In this document: positions 52,669-62,648 of the stretch, piece after piece
How positions within the stretch are numbered: the first letter of the stretch is position 1
Layout: each line of letters starts with the position of its first letter
From: Nocardioides mesophilus
Lineage (GTDB): Bacteria > Actinomycetota > Actinomycetes > Propionibacteriales > Nocardioidaceae
Direction of reading: 5' to 3'
Length of the DNA: 64,000 nt
NCBI RefSeq assembly: GCF_014395785.1
Contig: NZ_CP060713.1
Span: 3,810,501-3,874,500 of the forward strand
Made by a program: the position numbers and the translations under genes
The notes under the pieces: generated by a model
What the model saw: only the letters and a program-made list of their open reading frames with translations
What the model was told of the DNA's origin: nothing
Database searches by the model: none

Positions 52669-53445
52669 CTACGAGGCCAGCGAGCCGGCGAAGATCTGCC
52701 AGGCGAGCGCCGACTTCGCCACCAGGCTGAGCACCAGGTAGGCCTTCTCCCCGAACGCGTAGCTGCGCCACGGCCCGACCTGCCGGTACTGCAGCCACTG
52801 GTTGAGCGCGAAGCTGTTGAAGAACAGGAACAGCGAGACGAAGATCCCGACCACGAAGCCGGGGACCTCCTCGGCAGCGACCAGGTTGTAGCCGATCGCC
52901 ACCCACGGTGCGATGCCGGCGACGCAGCCGAACCAGAACGGCTTCATCGTGACGCTCGCCCGTCCCGGCGGGTTCGCGGACTCCTGCAGCCAGCCGAACA
53001 GGATCATGGCCACGTTGGCGCCCGCGATGCCGATCAGTGCGGAGATCCCGAGGATGCCGCTGTACATCGCGATCAGCAGCACCATGAGCGTCGCGCTGAA
53101 CGAGTACTCCACCCACCGGAACCGGTTGATCCCGGCCCGGAGGTCGCGGTCGTAGGTGCGCCGGAAGACCGTCGCCGTGAGCAGGTGGTCGAGCGCCGCG
53201 AGCCCGAGGAACAACGCCACCGCGGCGCCGACGGACACCTCGAACAGCGACTCCGGGGACGCCGGCGGCGTGCCCGGCGGACCGGTGGGCAGCGACCGGG
53301 TCACGGTGAGGGCGAAGTCGGTCGCCAGCACGAACACCGCCACCGCCTGACCGAGGTGCAGCAGCGTGAGCGCGAGGTTCCATCCGCGCAGGGACCGCAG
53401 GCTGCGCTCGTCGACCCCGGTCGCGGTCCTGTCCTCAGCCGTCAT
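52669..53445 (-). CDS. Heliorhodopsin
   Basis: A 258-residue seven-helix protein with the heliorhodopsin pattern. The retinal-binding lysine is Lys244 in helix 7 (LVLSLVAKSALAWQIF). The counterion Glu113 lies in helix 3 (FRWVEYSFSATLMVLLIA). Other family stretches are MYSGILGISALIGIAGANVA, KPFWFGCVAGIAPWVAIGY and FFNSFALNQWLQYRQVG. The N-terminus carries MTAEDRTATGVDERSLRSL before helix 1, predicted cytoplasmic because heliorhodopsins are inverted relative to other rhodopsins. The start at 53445 gives the usual 250-260 length. No retinal synthesis (blh/brp or carotenoid) gene is nearby. It is convergent with the GAF regulator, five bases apart. Confidence 0.92.
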   Translation of the reverse strand: MTAEDRTATGVDERSLRSLRGWNLALTLLHLGQAVAVFVLATDFALTVTRSLPTGPPGTPPASPESLFEVSVGAAVALFLGLAALDHLLTATVFRRTYDRDLRAGINRFRWVEYSFSATLMVLLIAMYSGILGISALIGIAGANVAMILFGWLQESANPPGRASVTMKPFWFGCVAGIAPWVAIGYNLVAAEEVPGFVVGIFVSLFLFFNSFALNQWLQYRQVGPWRSYAFGEKAYLVLSLVAKSALAWQIFAGSLAS

Positions 53446-53572
53446 GAGGTCATCATGCCCCGGTGCGGGAAATGCGGACCCGACGGAGCCGGATCTGCTC
53501 GACCGTGCCGGACCGCAAGCGACCGCCACCGTCGCCGCGTGAGTGTCGGTCGCAGGCCATAGGGTCGCTGAC

Positions 53573-56500
53573 GTGCTGGACCTGACCGTTCTCCTCGACG
53601 ACGCCGAGCTGCGGCGCCGCTTCGGCGCGGTCACCCTCGAGCGCGCGCAGACCTACCTGCGCCAGGGGCTGGTGCTGCAGGTCTCCCACGAGGTCGACGG
53701 CGAGGGCGACCTCGACGTCCGGGGCAGCGTCGCCGGATCGGGGTCGGTGCCCTACCAGACCTACGTCGCGGTGGGACAGGCCGAGCGCGGCCTGTGGGTC
53801 TACGGCCGCTGCAGCTGCCCGGTGGGGGAGTCCTGCAAGCACGCGCTGGCGCTGCTGCTCGCGGTGCGTGCCGAGCAGGAGACCACGGCGTACGCCGGCG
53901 GGCGCCGCTGGGAGCGCCAGCTGGGCCACGTGCTCGACGAGCTCGACCGGCGCTCGACCGAGGAGCAGGACGCGCACCGGCCGCTGGCACTGCAGGTCGA
54001 GCTCAAGCTCTCCACCTCGGCGGCCCGGCACGCCTGGGACGGCGAGAGCGGCGCGCGCCGGGGGTCCTTGCGGGTCCGGCCGCTGCAGCGTGGCGCCCGC
54101 GACAACTGGGTCCGTTCCGGGGTGTCCTGGCAGGACGTGCCCTACCTGTCCACCCGGCGCAACGCCCCGCCGGCCCAGGCGGCGGTCCTCGGCGAGATGC
54201 TCGCCACCTACCGGGCGGCCTCGCGCCAGACCTACTTCGGCTCCGAGTCGCACCTGCCGCTCGGGGCATTCGGGGCGTCGCTGTGGCCGCTGCTGCGCCG
54301 GGCCGTGGAGGCGGGCCTGGTGCTGGTGCCGGGCGCCGGGATCCGCGACATCGTCCTGCGGCACCACCCGGTCGAGCTGGAGCTCGACGTGAACACCTCG
54401 GAGACCGACGAGGCCCACCTGCGGCTGGGGGTGCGCACCGACGAGGACTGGTTCGGCGCCGAGGAGCTCGACCTGCTCGGGGAGGGCGCCGAGGGCGGTC
54501 ACGGCGTCGCGCTCTGGTCGCCGGACGCCAGTGGCGCCCGGCCTGCGGAGTGGGTGCTGACCCTGGCGCCGCTGGCCCGTCCGGCCGGCCCGGAGGTGCG
54601 CCGGCTGCTGGCCACCGGGGACACGCTGGTGGTCCCCGCGGAGGACCGTGAGGACCTCGTCACGGAGTACCTCCCCCGGCTGCAGCGGCACGTCCCGGTG
54701 ACCTCCTCGGACGGCTCGGTGCGGCTGCCCGAGCCGGTGGTCCCTCGCCTCGGGGTGACCTTGACGTGGGTGTCGGTCGAGGAGGTGCAGGTCCTCTGGA
54801 CGTGGCGCTACCGGGTCGCCGCCGGCGACCGGGAGTACACCCTCGGCGAGCCCCGGGGGCTGCGCGGGTTCCGGCGCCCCCAGCTCGAGCAGCAGCTCCT
54901 GGACGCGCTGGTGCTCGGCGACGACGCCGTCTACCGGCTCTACGGCTCCCGGCGACCGGATCGCGGCCCGACCCCGGAGGCGGTCTTCTCCGGCACCGCC
55001 GCGATCGGCTTCGTCGAGGACGCGCTTCCGGCGCTCGAGGCGGCGGCCGCCGCCGGCCTGCTCGAGCTGACCGAGGTCGGTGAGCGACCCGACTACCGGG
55101 AGGCGGCCACCGCCCCGGTGGTCCGGTTCACCTCCAGCCCCACCGCCGGCGACGGGGACGACGACTCCACCCGCACCGACTGGCTCGACCTCGAGGTGCT
55201 GATCTCGGTCGACGGCGAGACGCTGCCGCTGGCGCACCTGCTCGAGGCCCTCACCCGCGGCCAGGACCGGGTGATCCTGCGCAGCGGGGTGCACGTCGCG
55301 GTGGACCGGCCCGAGTTCGCCCACCTCGCCGAGCTGGTCGGCGCCGCGGGCGAGCTGCACGAGCAGCCGACCGACGGGCTCCGGGTGAGCCACCACGACC
55401 TGGGGCTGTGGGACGAGCTGGCCGAGATCGGCCTGGTCGACGCCCAGGCGGCCCAGTGGGTGCGCTCGGCCCAGGCGCTGCGCGGGCTGAGCGGGCTGCC
55501 CGAGGTCGAGCCGGTCGACCTCGAGGCCGACCTGCGCCCCTACCAGCTCGAGGGCTTCCGCTGGCTGACGTTCCTGTGGCAGAGCGGGCTCGGCGGGATC
55601 CTCGCCGACGACATGGGGCTGGGCAAGACGCTGCAGACCCTGGCGCTGGTCGCGCACGCCCGGCGCCAGGGGGCCGGTCCGTTCCTGGTGGTGGCGCCCA
55701 CCAGCGTGGTCTCGACCTGGGCGCACGAGGCCGCCACCTTCACCCCGGGGCTGGTGGTGCGCGAGGTGACCGAGTCCCAGTCGCGCCGCGGCACCTCGAT
55801 CGCGCAGGTGCTCGACGGCGCCGACCTGGTGATCACCTCCTACACGCTCTACCGCCTGGAAGCCGACGCCTACCTCGCCGAGCAGTGGGGCGGCCTGGTC
55901 CTGGACGAGGCCCAGACGGTGAAGAACCACCAGGGCAAGACCCACCAGGCCGTGCGTCGGCTCGACGTGCCGTTCCGGCTGGCGCTGACCGGGACCCCGA
56001 TGGAGAACCGGCTGATGGAGCTGTGGTCGCTGCTCTCGATCGTCGCCCCGGGGCTGTACCCCTGGCCGCAGCGGTTCCAGGAGCTGGTGGCCAACCCGGT
56101 CGAGCGGCTCGGCGACACCGCCGCGCTCGAGCGGTTCCGCCGCCGGATCCGGCCGTTCCTGCTGCGCCGGACCAAGGAGAACGTCGCCGCCGACCTGCCC
56201 GAGAAGCAGGAGCAGGTGCTGGAGGTCCGGCTCACCCGCGAGCACCGCCGGATCTACGACACCCACCTGCAGCGGGAGCGGCAGACCGTGCTCGGCCTGG
56301 TGGAGGAGGACTTCGACAAGCACCGGATCGCGATCTTCCGCTCGCTCACCCGGCTGCGCCAGCTCTCCCTCGACCCCGGCCTGCTGGACGAGGAGTACGA
56401 CGCGGTGGGGTCGGCCAAGGTGGACGTTCTCGTCGACCACCTCGCCGAGCTGGCCGCGGAGGGCCACCGGGCCCTGGTCTTCAGCCAGTTCACCTCTTTC

Positions 56501-56917
56501 CTGGCCAGGGTGCGCGCCCGGCTGGACCGGGAGGGCATCGCCAGCAGCTACCTGGACGGCACCACCCGACGCCGCGGCGAGGTGGTGCGCGGGTTCAAGG
56601 ACGGCGAGGCGCCGGTGTTCCTGATCAGCCTCAAGGCCGGCGGGGTGGGCCTGACCCTGACCGAGGCCGACTACGTCTTCGTCCTCGACCCGTGGTGGAA
56701 CCCGGCGGTCGAGGCGCAGGCGGTGGACCGGGTGCACCGGATCGGCCAGAAGCGGCAGGTCTTCGTCTATCGGCTGGTCTCGGAGAACACCATCGAGCAG
56801 AAGGTCATGGAGCTCAAGGCCCGCAAGGCGGCCCTCTTCTCGCGCGTCATCGACGGGGACGGCGCGATGGCGAGCGCGGTGGGAGCCGACGACGTGCGGG
56901 CGCTGTTCGAGGACTGA
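53573..56917 (+). CDS. SWIM zinc-finger SNF2/Swi2 helicase
   Basis: A 1,114-residue SNF2-family ATPase. A SWIM zinc finger lies near 79-96 (CSCPVGESCKHALALLLAV). The middle 450 residues are a less conserved bacterial SNF2-associated domain. The helicase core starts near 650: ILADDMGLGKTLQTLAL (motif I), LVLDEAQTVKNHQ (DEAQ, motif II), ALTGTPMENRLMELW, then the C-terminal lobe with ALVFSQFTSFLARV, LISLKAGGVGLTLTEADYVF and DRVHRIGQKRQV. It probably remodels DNA-protein complexes or RNA polymerase. The GTG at 53573 (VLDLTVLLDDAELR) is chosen over the earlier GTG at 53543 because it opens the conserved domain. Confidence 0.92.
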   Translation: MLDLTVLLDDAELRRRFGAVTLERAQTYLRQGLVLQVSHEVDGEGDLDVRGSVAGSGSVPYQTYVAVGQAERGLWVYGRCSCPVGESCKHALALLLAVRAEQETTAYAGGRRWERQLGHVLDELDRRSTEEQDAHRPLALQVELKLSTSAARHAWDGESGARRGSLRVRPLQRGARDNWVRSGVSWQDVPYLSTRRNAPPAQAAVLGEMLATYRAASRQTYFGSESHLPLGAFGASLWPLLRRAVEAGLVLVPGAGIRDIVLRHHPVELELDVNTSETDEAHLRLGVRTDEDWFGAEELDLLGEGAEGGHGVALWSPDASGARPAEWVLTLAPLARPAGPEVRRLLATGDTLVVPAEDREDLVTEYLPRLQRHVPVTSSDGSVRLPEPVVPRLGVTLTWVSVEEVQVLWTWRYRVAAGDREYTLGEPRGLRGFRRPQLEQQLLDALVLGDDAVYRLYGSRRPDRGPTPEAVFSGTAAIGFVEDALPALEAAAAAGLLELTEVGERPDYREAATAPVVRFTSSPTAGDGDDDSTRTDWLDLEVLISVDGETLPLAHLLEALTRGQDRVILRSGVHVAVDRPEFAHLAELVGAAGELHEQPTDGLRVSHHDLGLWDELAEIGLVDAQAAQWVRSAQALRGLSGLPEVEPVDLEADLRPYQLEGFRWLTFLWQSGLGGILADDMGLGKTLQTLALVAHARRQGAGPFLVVAPTSVVSTWAHEAATFTPGLVVREVTESQSRRGTSIAQVLDGADLVITSYTLYRLEADAYLAEQWGGLVLDEAQTVKNHQGKTHQAVRRLDVPFRLALTGTPMENRLMELWSLLSIVAPGLYPWPQRFQELVANPVERLGDTAALERFRRRIRPFLLRRTKENVAADLPEKQEQVLEVRLTREHRRIYDTHLQRERQTVLGLVEEDFDKHRIAIFRSLTRLRQLSLDPGLLDEEYDAVGSAKVDVLVDHLAELAAEGHRALVFSQFTSFLARVRARLDREGIASSYLDGTTRRRGEVVRGFKDGEAPVFLISLKAGGVGLTLTEADYVFVLDPWWNPAVEAQAVDRVHRIGQKRQVFVYRLVSENTIEQKVMELKARKAALFSRVIDGDGAMASAVGADDVRALFED

Positions 56918-57028
56918 CCGGCCTCGTTCAGATTGCCGGGCTGGGGGGCCTGACAGGTCCCGGGATGTTCGGGCAGGGTGAGGGCAGGGGACGGCGACGT
57001 CCCGCCCCGACTGTCCCCGGAGGACCGC

Positions 57029-59485
57029 GTGACCGACACCACCGACCGGACCATGGCCGACGTGACCAGCACCGTGGGCGGGCGCCCGCTCGAGCCGGAG
57101 GAGCTGCGCCGGCTCGACGCCTGGTGGCGCGCGGCCAACTACCTCTCGGTCGGCCAGATCTACCTGATGGGCAACCCGCTGCTGCGCGAGCCGTTGCTGC
57201 CCGAGCACGTCAAGCCGCGGCTGCTCGGCCACTGGGGCACGACGCCCGGGCTCAACTTCCTCTACGCCCACCTGAACCGGGCGATCATGGCGCGCGACCT
57301 GTCGATGATGTATGTCATCGGCCCCGGTCACGGGGGTCCCGGCCTGGTGGCGTCGGCGTACCTCGACGGCACCTACAGCGAGGTCTATCCCGACATCAGT
57401 CTCGACGAGGACGGCCTGCGCAAGCTGTTCATGCAGTTCTCGTTCCCCGGGGGCATCCCCAGCCACGTCGCACCGGAGACGCCGGGATCGATCCACGAGG
57501 GCGGCGAGCTCGGCTACGCGCTCTCCCACGCGTACGGCGCCGCGTTCGACAACCCCGACCTGGTGGTCGCCGCCGTCGTCGGGGACGGCGAGGCCGAGAC
57601 CGGTCCGCTGGCCACCAGCTGGCACTCCACCAAGTTCGTCGACCCCCGGCGTGACGGAGCGGTGCTGCCGATCCTGCACCTCAACGGCTACAAGATCGCC
57701 AACCCCACGGTGCTGGCGCGGATCACCGACGAGGAGCTCGACGCGCTGATGCGCGGCTACGGCCACACGCCGTACGTCGTCTCCGGGTCGGACCCGGAGG
57801 AGATGCACCAGGCCTTCGCGGCGACCCTGGACCACTGCCTCGACGAGATCCGCGAGATCCAGGAGGGCGCCCGTTCCGGGGGGCGCACCGAGCGGCCGCG
57901 CTGGCCGATGATCGTGCTCCGGTCTCCGAAGGGCTGGACCGGGCCGGCCGAGGTGGACGGCAAGAGGGTCGAGGGCTACTGGCGCTCCCACCAGGTGCCG
58001 TTCGCCGACGCCCGCCAGGACGACGGTCACCGCAAGGTGCTCGAGGACTGGATGCGCAGCTACCGGCCCGAGGAGCTCTTCGACGACGCCGGCACCCCGG
58101 TCCAGGAGGTGGCGGAGCTGCACCCGGCGGGGGAGCGCCGGATGAGCGCCTCACCGCACGCCAACGGCGGTGAGCTGTTGCGCGACCTGCGGATGCCGGA
58201 CTTCCGCGACTACGCGGTGCCGGTGGAGCATCCCGGGACCGGCGCGGTCGAGTCCACCCGGGTCCTCGGCGGGTTCCTGCGGGACGTGATGGCGCGCAAC
58301 ATGGAGACGTTCCGGATGTTCGCCCCGGACGAGAACAGCTCGAACCGCCTCCAGGACGTCATGGAAGTCACTGACCGGACCTGGAACGCCGAGATCCTGC
58401 CCTACGACGACCACCTCGCGGTCGACGGCCGGATCATGGAGATGCTCTCCGAGCACACCTGCCAGGGCTGGCTCGAGGGCTACCTGCTGACCGGCCGGCA
58501 CGGCTTCTTCTCCTGCTACGAGGCGTTCATCCACCTCGTGGACTCGATGTTCAACCAGCACGCCAAGTGGCTGAAGACCACCGACGACATCCCCTGGCGC
58601 CGCCCGGTGGCCAGCCTGAACTACCTGCTCACCTCGCACGTGTGGCGCCAGGACCACAACGGCTTCTCGCACCAGGACCCCGGGTTCATCGACCACGTCG
58701 TGAACAAGAAGGCCGACGTGATCAGGGTCTACCTCCCCGCCGACGCCAACACGCTGCTCTCGGTCGCGGACCACTGCCTGCGCAGTCGGCAGTACGTCAA
58801 CGTGATCGTGGCCGGCAAGCAGCCGGCGCTGCAGTACCTGTCCATGGACGAGGCGATCGTGCACGCCACCAAGGGGATCGGCATCTGGGACTGGGCGAGC
58901 ACCGACGAGGGCCAGGAGCCGGACGTGGTGGTCGGCTGCGCCGGGGACGTCCCGACGATGGAGGCGCTCGCCGCCACCGACCTGCTGCGTGGCTTCTTCC
59001 CGGACCTGAGGCTGCGCTTCGTCAACGTGGTGGACCTGATGCGCCTGCAGGGACACGAGGAGCACCCGCACGGGCTGCCCGACGCCGACTTCGACGCGTT
59101 GTTCACCAAGGACAAGCCGGTGATCTTCGCCTACCACGGGTACCCCTGGCTGATCCATCGGCTGACCTACCGGCGCACCAACCACCACAACATCCACGTG
59201 CGCGGCTACAAGGAGGAGGGGACCACCACCACGCCCTTCGACATGGCGGTGATGAACCAGATCGACAGGTTCAACCTGGCGATGGACGTCATCGACCGGG
59301 TGCCGCGGCTGCAAGCCACCTCCGGGCACGCCCGGGAGTCGTTGAAGAACAGGCTGATCGAGCACCGCATCCACGTGCGCAGCCACGGCGAGGACCTCCC
59401 CGAGATCCGCAGCTGGGAGTTCAGCCGCGGCGGCGGCCCGACCGTCCTGACCACGGACGCCGAGAAGAGCGCACCCGAAGGCTGA
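57029..59485 (+). CDS. xfp: Phosphoketolase (xylulose 5-phosphate/fructose 6-phosphate)
   Basis: An 818-residue thiamine diphosphate enzyme that splits xylulose 5-phosphate or fructose 6-phosphate to acetyl phosphate and a triose or tetrose phosphate. Signature stretches are [52 protein letters not shown] (ThDP site), [32 protein letters not shown] and the C-terminal [10 protein letters not shown] and [12 protein letters not shown]. The GTG start at 57029 has CCGGAGG six bases upstream. It may supply acetyl phosphate to AckA/Pta (start of the window), giving an ATP-yielding bypass. It is convergent with the antiporter gene. Confidence 0.96.
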   Translation: MTDTTDRTMADVTSTVGGRPLEPEELRRLDAWWRAANYLSVGQIYLMGNPLLREPLLPEHVKPRLLGHWGTTPGLNFLYAHLNRAIMARDLSMMYVIGPGHGGPGLVASAYLDGTYSEVYPDISLDEDGLRKLFMQFSFPGGIPSHVAPETPGSIHEGGELGYALSHAYGAAFDNPDLVVAAVVGDGEAETGPLATSWHSTKFVDPRRDGAVLPILHLNGYKIANPTVLARITDEELDALMRGYGHTPYVVSGSDPEEMHQAFAATLDHCLDEIREIQEGARSGGRTERPRWPMIVLRSPKGWTGPAEVDGKRVEGYWRSHQVPFADARQDDGHRKVLEDWMRSYRPEELFDDAGTPVQEVAELHPAGERRMSASPHANGGELLRDLRMPDFRDYAVPVEHPGTGAVESTRVLGGFLRDVMARNMETFRMFAPDENSSNRLQDVMEVTDRTWNAEILPYDDHLAVDGRIMEMLSEHTCQGWLEGYLLTGRHGFFSCYEAFIHLVDSMFNQHAKWLKTTDDIPWRRPVASLNYLLTSHVWRQDHNGFSHQDPGFIDHVVNKKADVIRVYLPADANTLLSVADHCLRSRQYVNVIVAGKQPALQYLSMDEAIVHATKGIGIWDWASTDEGQEPDVVVGCAGDVPTMEALAATDLLRGFFPDLRLRFVNVVDLMRLQGHEEHPHGLPDADFDALFTKDKPVIFAYHGYPWLIHRLTYRRTNHHNIHVRGYKEEGTTTTPFDMAVMNQIDRFNLAMDVIDRVPRLQATSGHARESLKNRLIEHRIHVRSHGEDLPEIRSWEFSRGGGPTVLTTDAEKSAPEG

Positions 59486-59498
59486 GCACCGGACCGGC

Positions 59499-60854
59499 TC
59501 AGGACGCCTGGGGGGCGGCGGTCTCCCGGTCCCGGGCCGCGTCGAGGCGGCGCATCACCGGAGTGGCGGCCACGCCGTGCACCAGCACCGACGCGGTGAT
59601 GGTGAAGGCGACGGTGGCCCACAGCTGCTCGAGGTGGCCGAAGTCGGCGTGACCGGCGGCGTAGGCGAGGTAGTACAGCGACCCGACCCCGCGCACGCCG
59701 AGGAACGCGACGGCCGTCCGCTCGCGCGGTGCCAGCACGTGCCCGCCGGCCTGAGGACCGCTTCGGTTGACCCGCAGGGACACCAGCCCGGACAGCGGCC
59801 GGACCACGAACACCAGCAGCAGCCCGACCAGCGCACCCTGCCAGGTGAGGTGGACCAGCAGCCCGTTGGTGATGGCCACGCCGAGCAGCAGCAGCACGAT
59901 CAGGGTGAGCAGCCGTTCCAGCCGCTCGACGAGGCCGTGCATGTGCACGTGGTACTCGTGGCTGCGCTCGGCGGACCGCAGCGCCATCGCGCAGGCGAAG
60001 ACCGCCAGGAAGCCGTAGCCGCCGACCACCTCGGTGACGCCGTAGGAGAGCAGCACCGCGGCCAGGGCCATCAACGGCTCACCGGTCTCCGCCAGCCGCA
60101 GCGACGGAGCCGGGCCCCGGAAGGCGACCTTGGCGAGCAGCGTCCCGACCGCGACACCCACCACGATCCCCAGCACGACCTTGCCGACCAGGTCCCAGGC
60201 GAGCCAGTGCAGACCCCACTCGCCGACACCGCCGAGGGTGGCCAGCGCGATCGCAGCGTAGACGAAGGGGAAGGCCAGTCCGTCGTTGAGCCCGGCCTCG
60301 GAGGTGAGCGCGAACCGGACCTCGTCGTGCTCGTCGATCGACTCCAGCGGGTCGTCCTCGACGCCGGCCTCGTCGGCGCCGTCCGGGTCGAGGGTGGTCG
60401 GGCCCTCCACCTGGACGTCGGAGGCGAGCACCGGGTCGGTGGGGGCCAGTACCGCGCCCAGCAGCAACGCCGCGGCGGGGGCCAGACCCATCGCCCACCA
60501 GCCCAGCAGCGCCGTCGCGCCGATGGTCAGCGGCATCGCGAACGCCAGCAGCCGCCAGGTCGCCCCCCACCGGCGCCAGGTGGAGCGGTCGCGCAGCCGC
60601 AGCGGCCGGTCCAGCGCCAGCCCGACGCCCATCAGCGCGACCACGACGCAGAACTCGGTCAGGTGCTCGACGAAGGCGCGGTGCTCGATCGGTGAGGGCC
60701 GGAAGCCCTCGGGGAGCGGCAGCAGCCCGATCGCGCCGCCGACGACGAGCAGCACCATCGGCGCGGAGACCGCCTGCCGGTGCAGCGCGGAGGGCAGCAC
60801 CACGGCCAGGAACAGCGCGGCACCCATGAGCAGGTAGACGACATCGGCGGTCAC
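59499..60854 (-). CDS. Cation/proton antiporter, CPA1 (NhaP) type
   Basis: A 451-residue membrane protein with 10-12 hydrophobic helices. Ion-binding and family motifs are ALMGVGLALDRPLRL, LLGAVLAPTDPVLASDVQVE (helix 5, TDP), ALTSEAGLNDGLAFPFVY (helix 6, ND) and GVRGVGSLYYLAYAAGH. These define the CPA1/NhaP-like monovalent cation:proton antiporters. An acidic loop (GADEAGVEDDPLESIDEHDEV) lies between helices 5 and 6. The exchanged ion (Na+ or K+) is not clear. The GTG at 60854 gives MTADVVYLLMG. It ends 13 bases from the phosphoketolase stop, convergent. Confidence 0.93.
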   Translation of the reverse strand: MTADVVYLLMGAALFLAVVLPSALHRQAVSAPMVLLVVGGAIGLLPLPEGFRPSPIEHRAFVEHLTEFCVVVALMGVGLALDRPLRLRDRSTWRRWGATWRLLAFAMPLTIGATALLGWWAMGLAPAAALLLGAVLAPTDPVLASDVQVEGPTTLDPDGADEAGVEDDPLESIDEHDEVRFALTSEAGLNDGLAFPFVYAAIALATLGGVGEWGLHWLAWDLVGKVVLGIVVGVAVGTLLAKVAFRGPAPSLRLAETGEPLMALAAVLLSYGVTEVVGGYGFLAVFACAMALRSAERSHEYHVHMHGLVERLERLLTLIVLLLLGVAITNGLLVHLTWQGALVGLLLVFVVRPLSGLVSLRVNRSGPQAGGHVLAPRERTAVAFLGVRGVGSLYYLAYAAGHADFGHLEQLWATVAFTITASVLVHGVAATPVMRRLDAARDRETAAPQAS

Positions 60855-61000
60855 CGGACCTCGACCTCGTCAGGGCGCGGTCGGACGACACGAACGGAGG
60901 GGGGCACGGGTTCCTTGTACCCAGCCCGGAAGGGGTCCACGCAGCCGCCACCGGTGTCGCCGCCCACAGTCCGCCCGAGGCCGGTGAGCCTGGGGCCGGA

Positions 61001-61642
61001 TCAGCCGGCGACCACCCGGTCGGCCCGGGTCCGTCCGGCGGCCACGAGCCGGGCGTTCGGCTCGTCGACGGCCTCGACCCAGGCCGCCGCGGCGGCCGGG
61101 TCCTTGCCGAAGCGAACGTGGCGGGCGATCAGTCGCTCCCGGCGCAGCCGGTCGGCCACGTCGACGTACCAGGTCTCGTCGAGCAGGGCCCGCACCCGCT
61201 CCCAGCCGCCCTCCCGCAGCAGCAGGTAGTTGCCCTCGGTGACCACGAGCCGGACCTGTGGCAGAACGACGCGTGCGGCGGCCAGCGGCTGCTCCAGGTC
61301 GCGCTCGAAGGCCGGCACGTAGACCGGGTCGGGGTCCCGGCAGTGCAGCCGGCGCAGCGTCGCGAGGTAGCCGTGCAGGTCGAACGTGGCCGGCGCGCCC
61401 TTGCGCTCGCGCAGACCCAGCCGGTCCAGCTGGGCGTCGGCCAGGTGGAAGCCGTCCATCGGCACCAGCGCCACCTCCTCGGCTCGCAGGGCGCCGGAGG
61501 CGGTCACCGCGGCGAGCAGCTGCCCGGCCAGCGTGGACTTGCCCGCACCCGGGGGGCCGGTGATCCCGAGGACGGCCCGGCCCTCCGCCGGCACCAGCCG
61601 CAGCGCGTGGCCGGTCAACTCGGCGAGGTCCGCGGTGGGCAC
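61001..61642 (-). CDS. P-loop nucleoside/sugar kinase-like protein (uridine kinase family)
   Basis: A 213-residue cytoplasmic P-loop kinase of the phosphoribulokinase/uridine kinase type. The Walker A motif is GITGPPGAGKSTLAGQLL (residues 25-43). PMDGFHLADAQLDRLGL carries the substrate-binding Asp-Gly-Phe-His typical of pantothenate and sugar kinases of this family. Asp and Arg residues lie in VVTEGNYLLL and DVADRLRRERLIARHVRFG (lid). The actual substrate is unknown; 'nucleoside/nucleotide kinase family protein' is the usual label. The GTG start at 61642 gives MPTADLAELTG. Co-oriented genes on either side are not obviously related. Confidence 0.88.
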   Translation of the reverse strand: MPTADLAELTGHALRLVPAEGRAVLGITGPPGAGKSTLAGQLLAAVTASGALRAEEVALVPMDGFHLADAQLDRLGLRERKGAPATFDLHGYLATLRRLHCRDPDPVYVPAFERDLEQPLAAARVVLPQVRLVVTEGNYLLLREGGWERVRALLDETWYVDVADRLRRERLIARHVRFGKDPAAAAAWVEAVDEPNARLVAAGRTRADRVVAG

Positions 61643-61679
61643 GCCCGCAGCGTAGTCGGCTGGCGCCGCCCGGACGCGG

Positions 61680-62606
61680 TCAGACCTGCGGCATCACCCG
61701 GTCGGCCACCACCGCCAGGTGGTCGAGGTCCGCGAGGTCGAGCAGCTGGAGGTAGACCCGGGAAGCACCGGCCTCCGCGTAGCGGCCGAGGACGTCGACG
61801 GCCTCGTCCGCGGTGCCGGCCACCCCGGTGGCCCGCAGCTCCTCGGGGTCGCGACCGATCGCGGCGGCCCGACGACGTACCTCCGCGTCGTCCCGGCCCA
61901 CGCACAGCACCAGGGCGTTGGAGTACACGAGCTCCGCGGGGTCGCGGCCGAGGTCGATGCAGGCGCGCCGGACCCGGGCGAACTGGTCGCGGGTGAACTC
62001 CGGGGTGTCGAACGGGATGTTGTACTCGTCGGCGAACCGGGCGGCCAGTCGGGGTGTTCGCCGGGCGCCCCGCCCACCGACGATGACCGGTGGCCGCGGA
62101 CGCTGCATCGGCTTGGGCAGGGCCGGCGAGTCCTTCACCGAGAAGTGGTCGCCGGCGAAGTCGAAGGTCCGGCCCGGCGGCGTGGCCCACAGCCCGGTGA
62201 TGAGCTCGAGCGACTCCTCCAGCCGGTCGAAGCGCTCACCGGTCGGCGGGAACGGGATGCCGTACGCCGTGTGCTCCTCGTCGAACCAGCCGGCCCCGAG
62301 ACCGAGCTCCACCCGACCCTGGCTCATCTGGTCGACGTTGGCGACCGCGATGGCGAGCGGCCCCGGAAGCCGGAAAGTCGCGGAGGTGACCAGGGTGCCG
62401 AGACGGATCGTGTCGGTGTCCCGGGCGAGGCCCGCCAGGCTGATCCAGGCGTCGGTCGGCCCGGGCTCGCCGTTGCCGCCCATCGCCAGGTAGTGGTCGG
62501 AGCGGAAGAAGGCGCCGAAGCCCATCGCCTCGGCCGTGATCGCGACCGCGAGGAGGTCGTCGTAGGTGGCTCCCTGCTGTGGTTCGGTGAAGACCCTGAG
62601 CTCCAT
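61680..62606 (-). CDS. LLM-class (F420-dependent type) oxidoreductase
   Basis: A 308-residue luciferase-like protein. Family stretches are AITAEAMGFGAFFRSDHYL, LGTLVTSATFRLPGPLA, QMSQGRVELGLGAGWFDEEH, RFDRLEESLELITGLW and PVIVGGRGARRTPRLAARFADE. In actinobacteria most of these use coenzyme F420 rather than FMN (inference; the cofactor cannot be read directly). The substrate is unknown. The ATG at 62606 gives MELRVFTEPQQ. It sits between the kinase and an SDR gene, same strand, with a 42-base gap to the SDR stop. Confidence 0.92.
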   Translation of the reverse strand: MELRVFTEPQQGATYDDLLAVAITAEAMGFGAFFRSDHYLAMGGNGEPGPTDAWISLAGLARDTDTIRLGTLVTSATFRLPGPLAIAVANVDQMSQGRVELGLGAGWFDEEHTAYGIPFPPTGERFDRLEESLELITGLWATPPGRTFDFAGDHFSVKDSPALPKPMQRPRPPVIVGGRGARRTPRLAARFADEYNIPFDTPEFTRDQFARVRRACIDLGRDPAELVYSNALVLCVGRDDAEVRRRAAAIGRDPEELRATGVAGTADEAVDVLGRYAEAGASRVYLQLLDLADLDHLAVVADRVMPQV

Positions 62607-62648
62607 GGGCCCACCCTTGCCGGTGTCGCCCGGCTGCGGCAAGAGCGC

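Noticed and set aside
49450-53562. A 1,370-codon plus-strand open frame from 49450
   Set aside because: Crosses the monooxygenase, regulator and heliorhodopsin genes in wrong frames; translation is low complexity.
53453-58123. A long minus-strand open frame opposite the helicase and phosphoketolase genes
   Set aside because: Shadow of two well-supported plus-strand genes; the translation has no recognisable domain.
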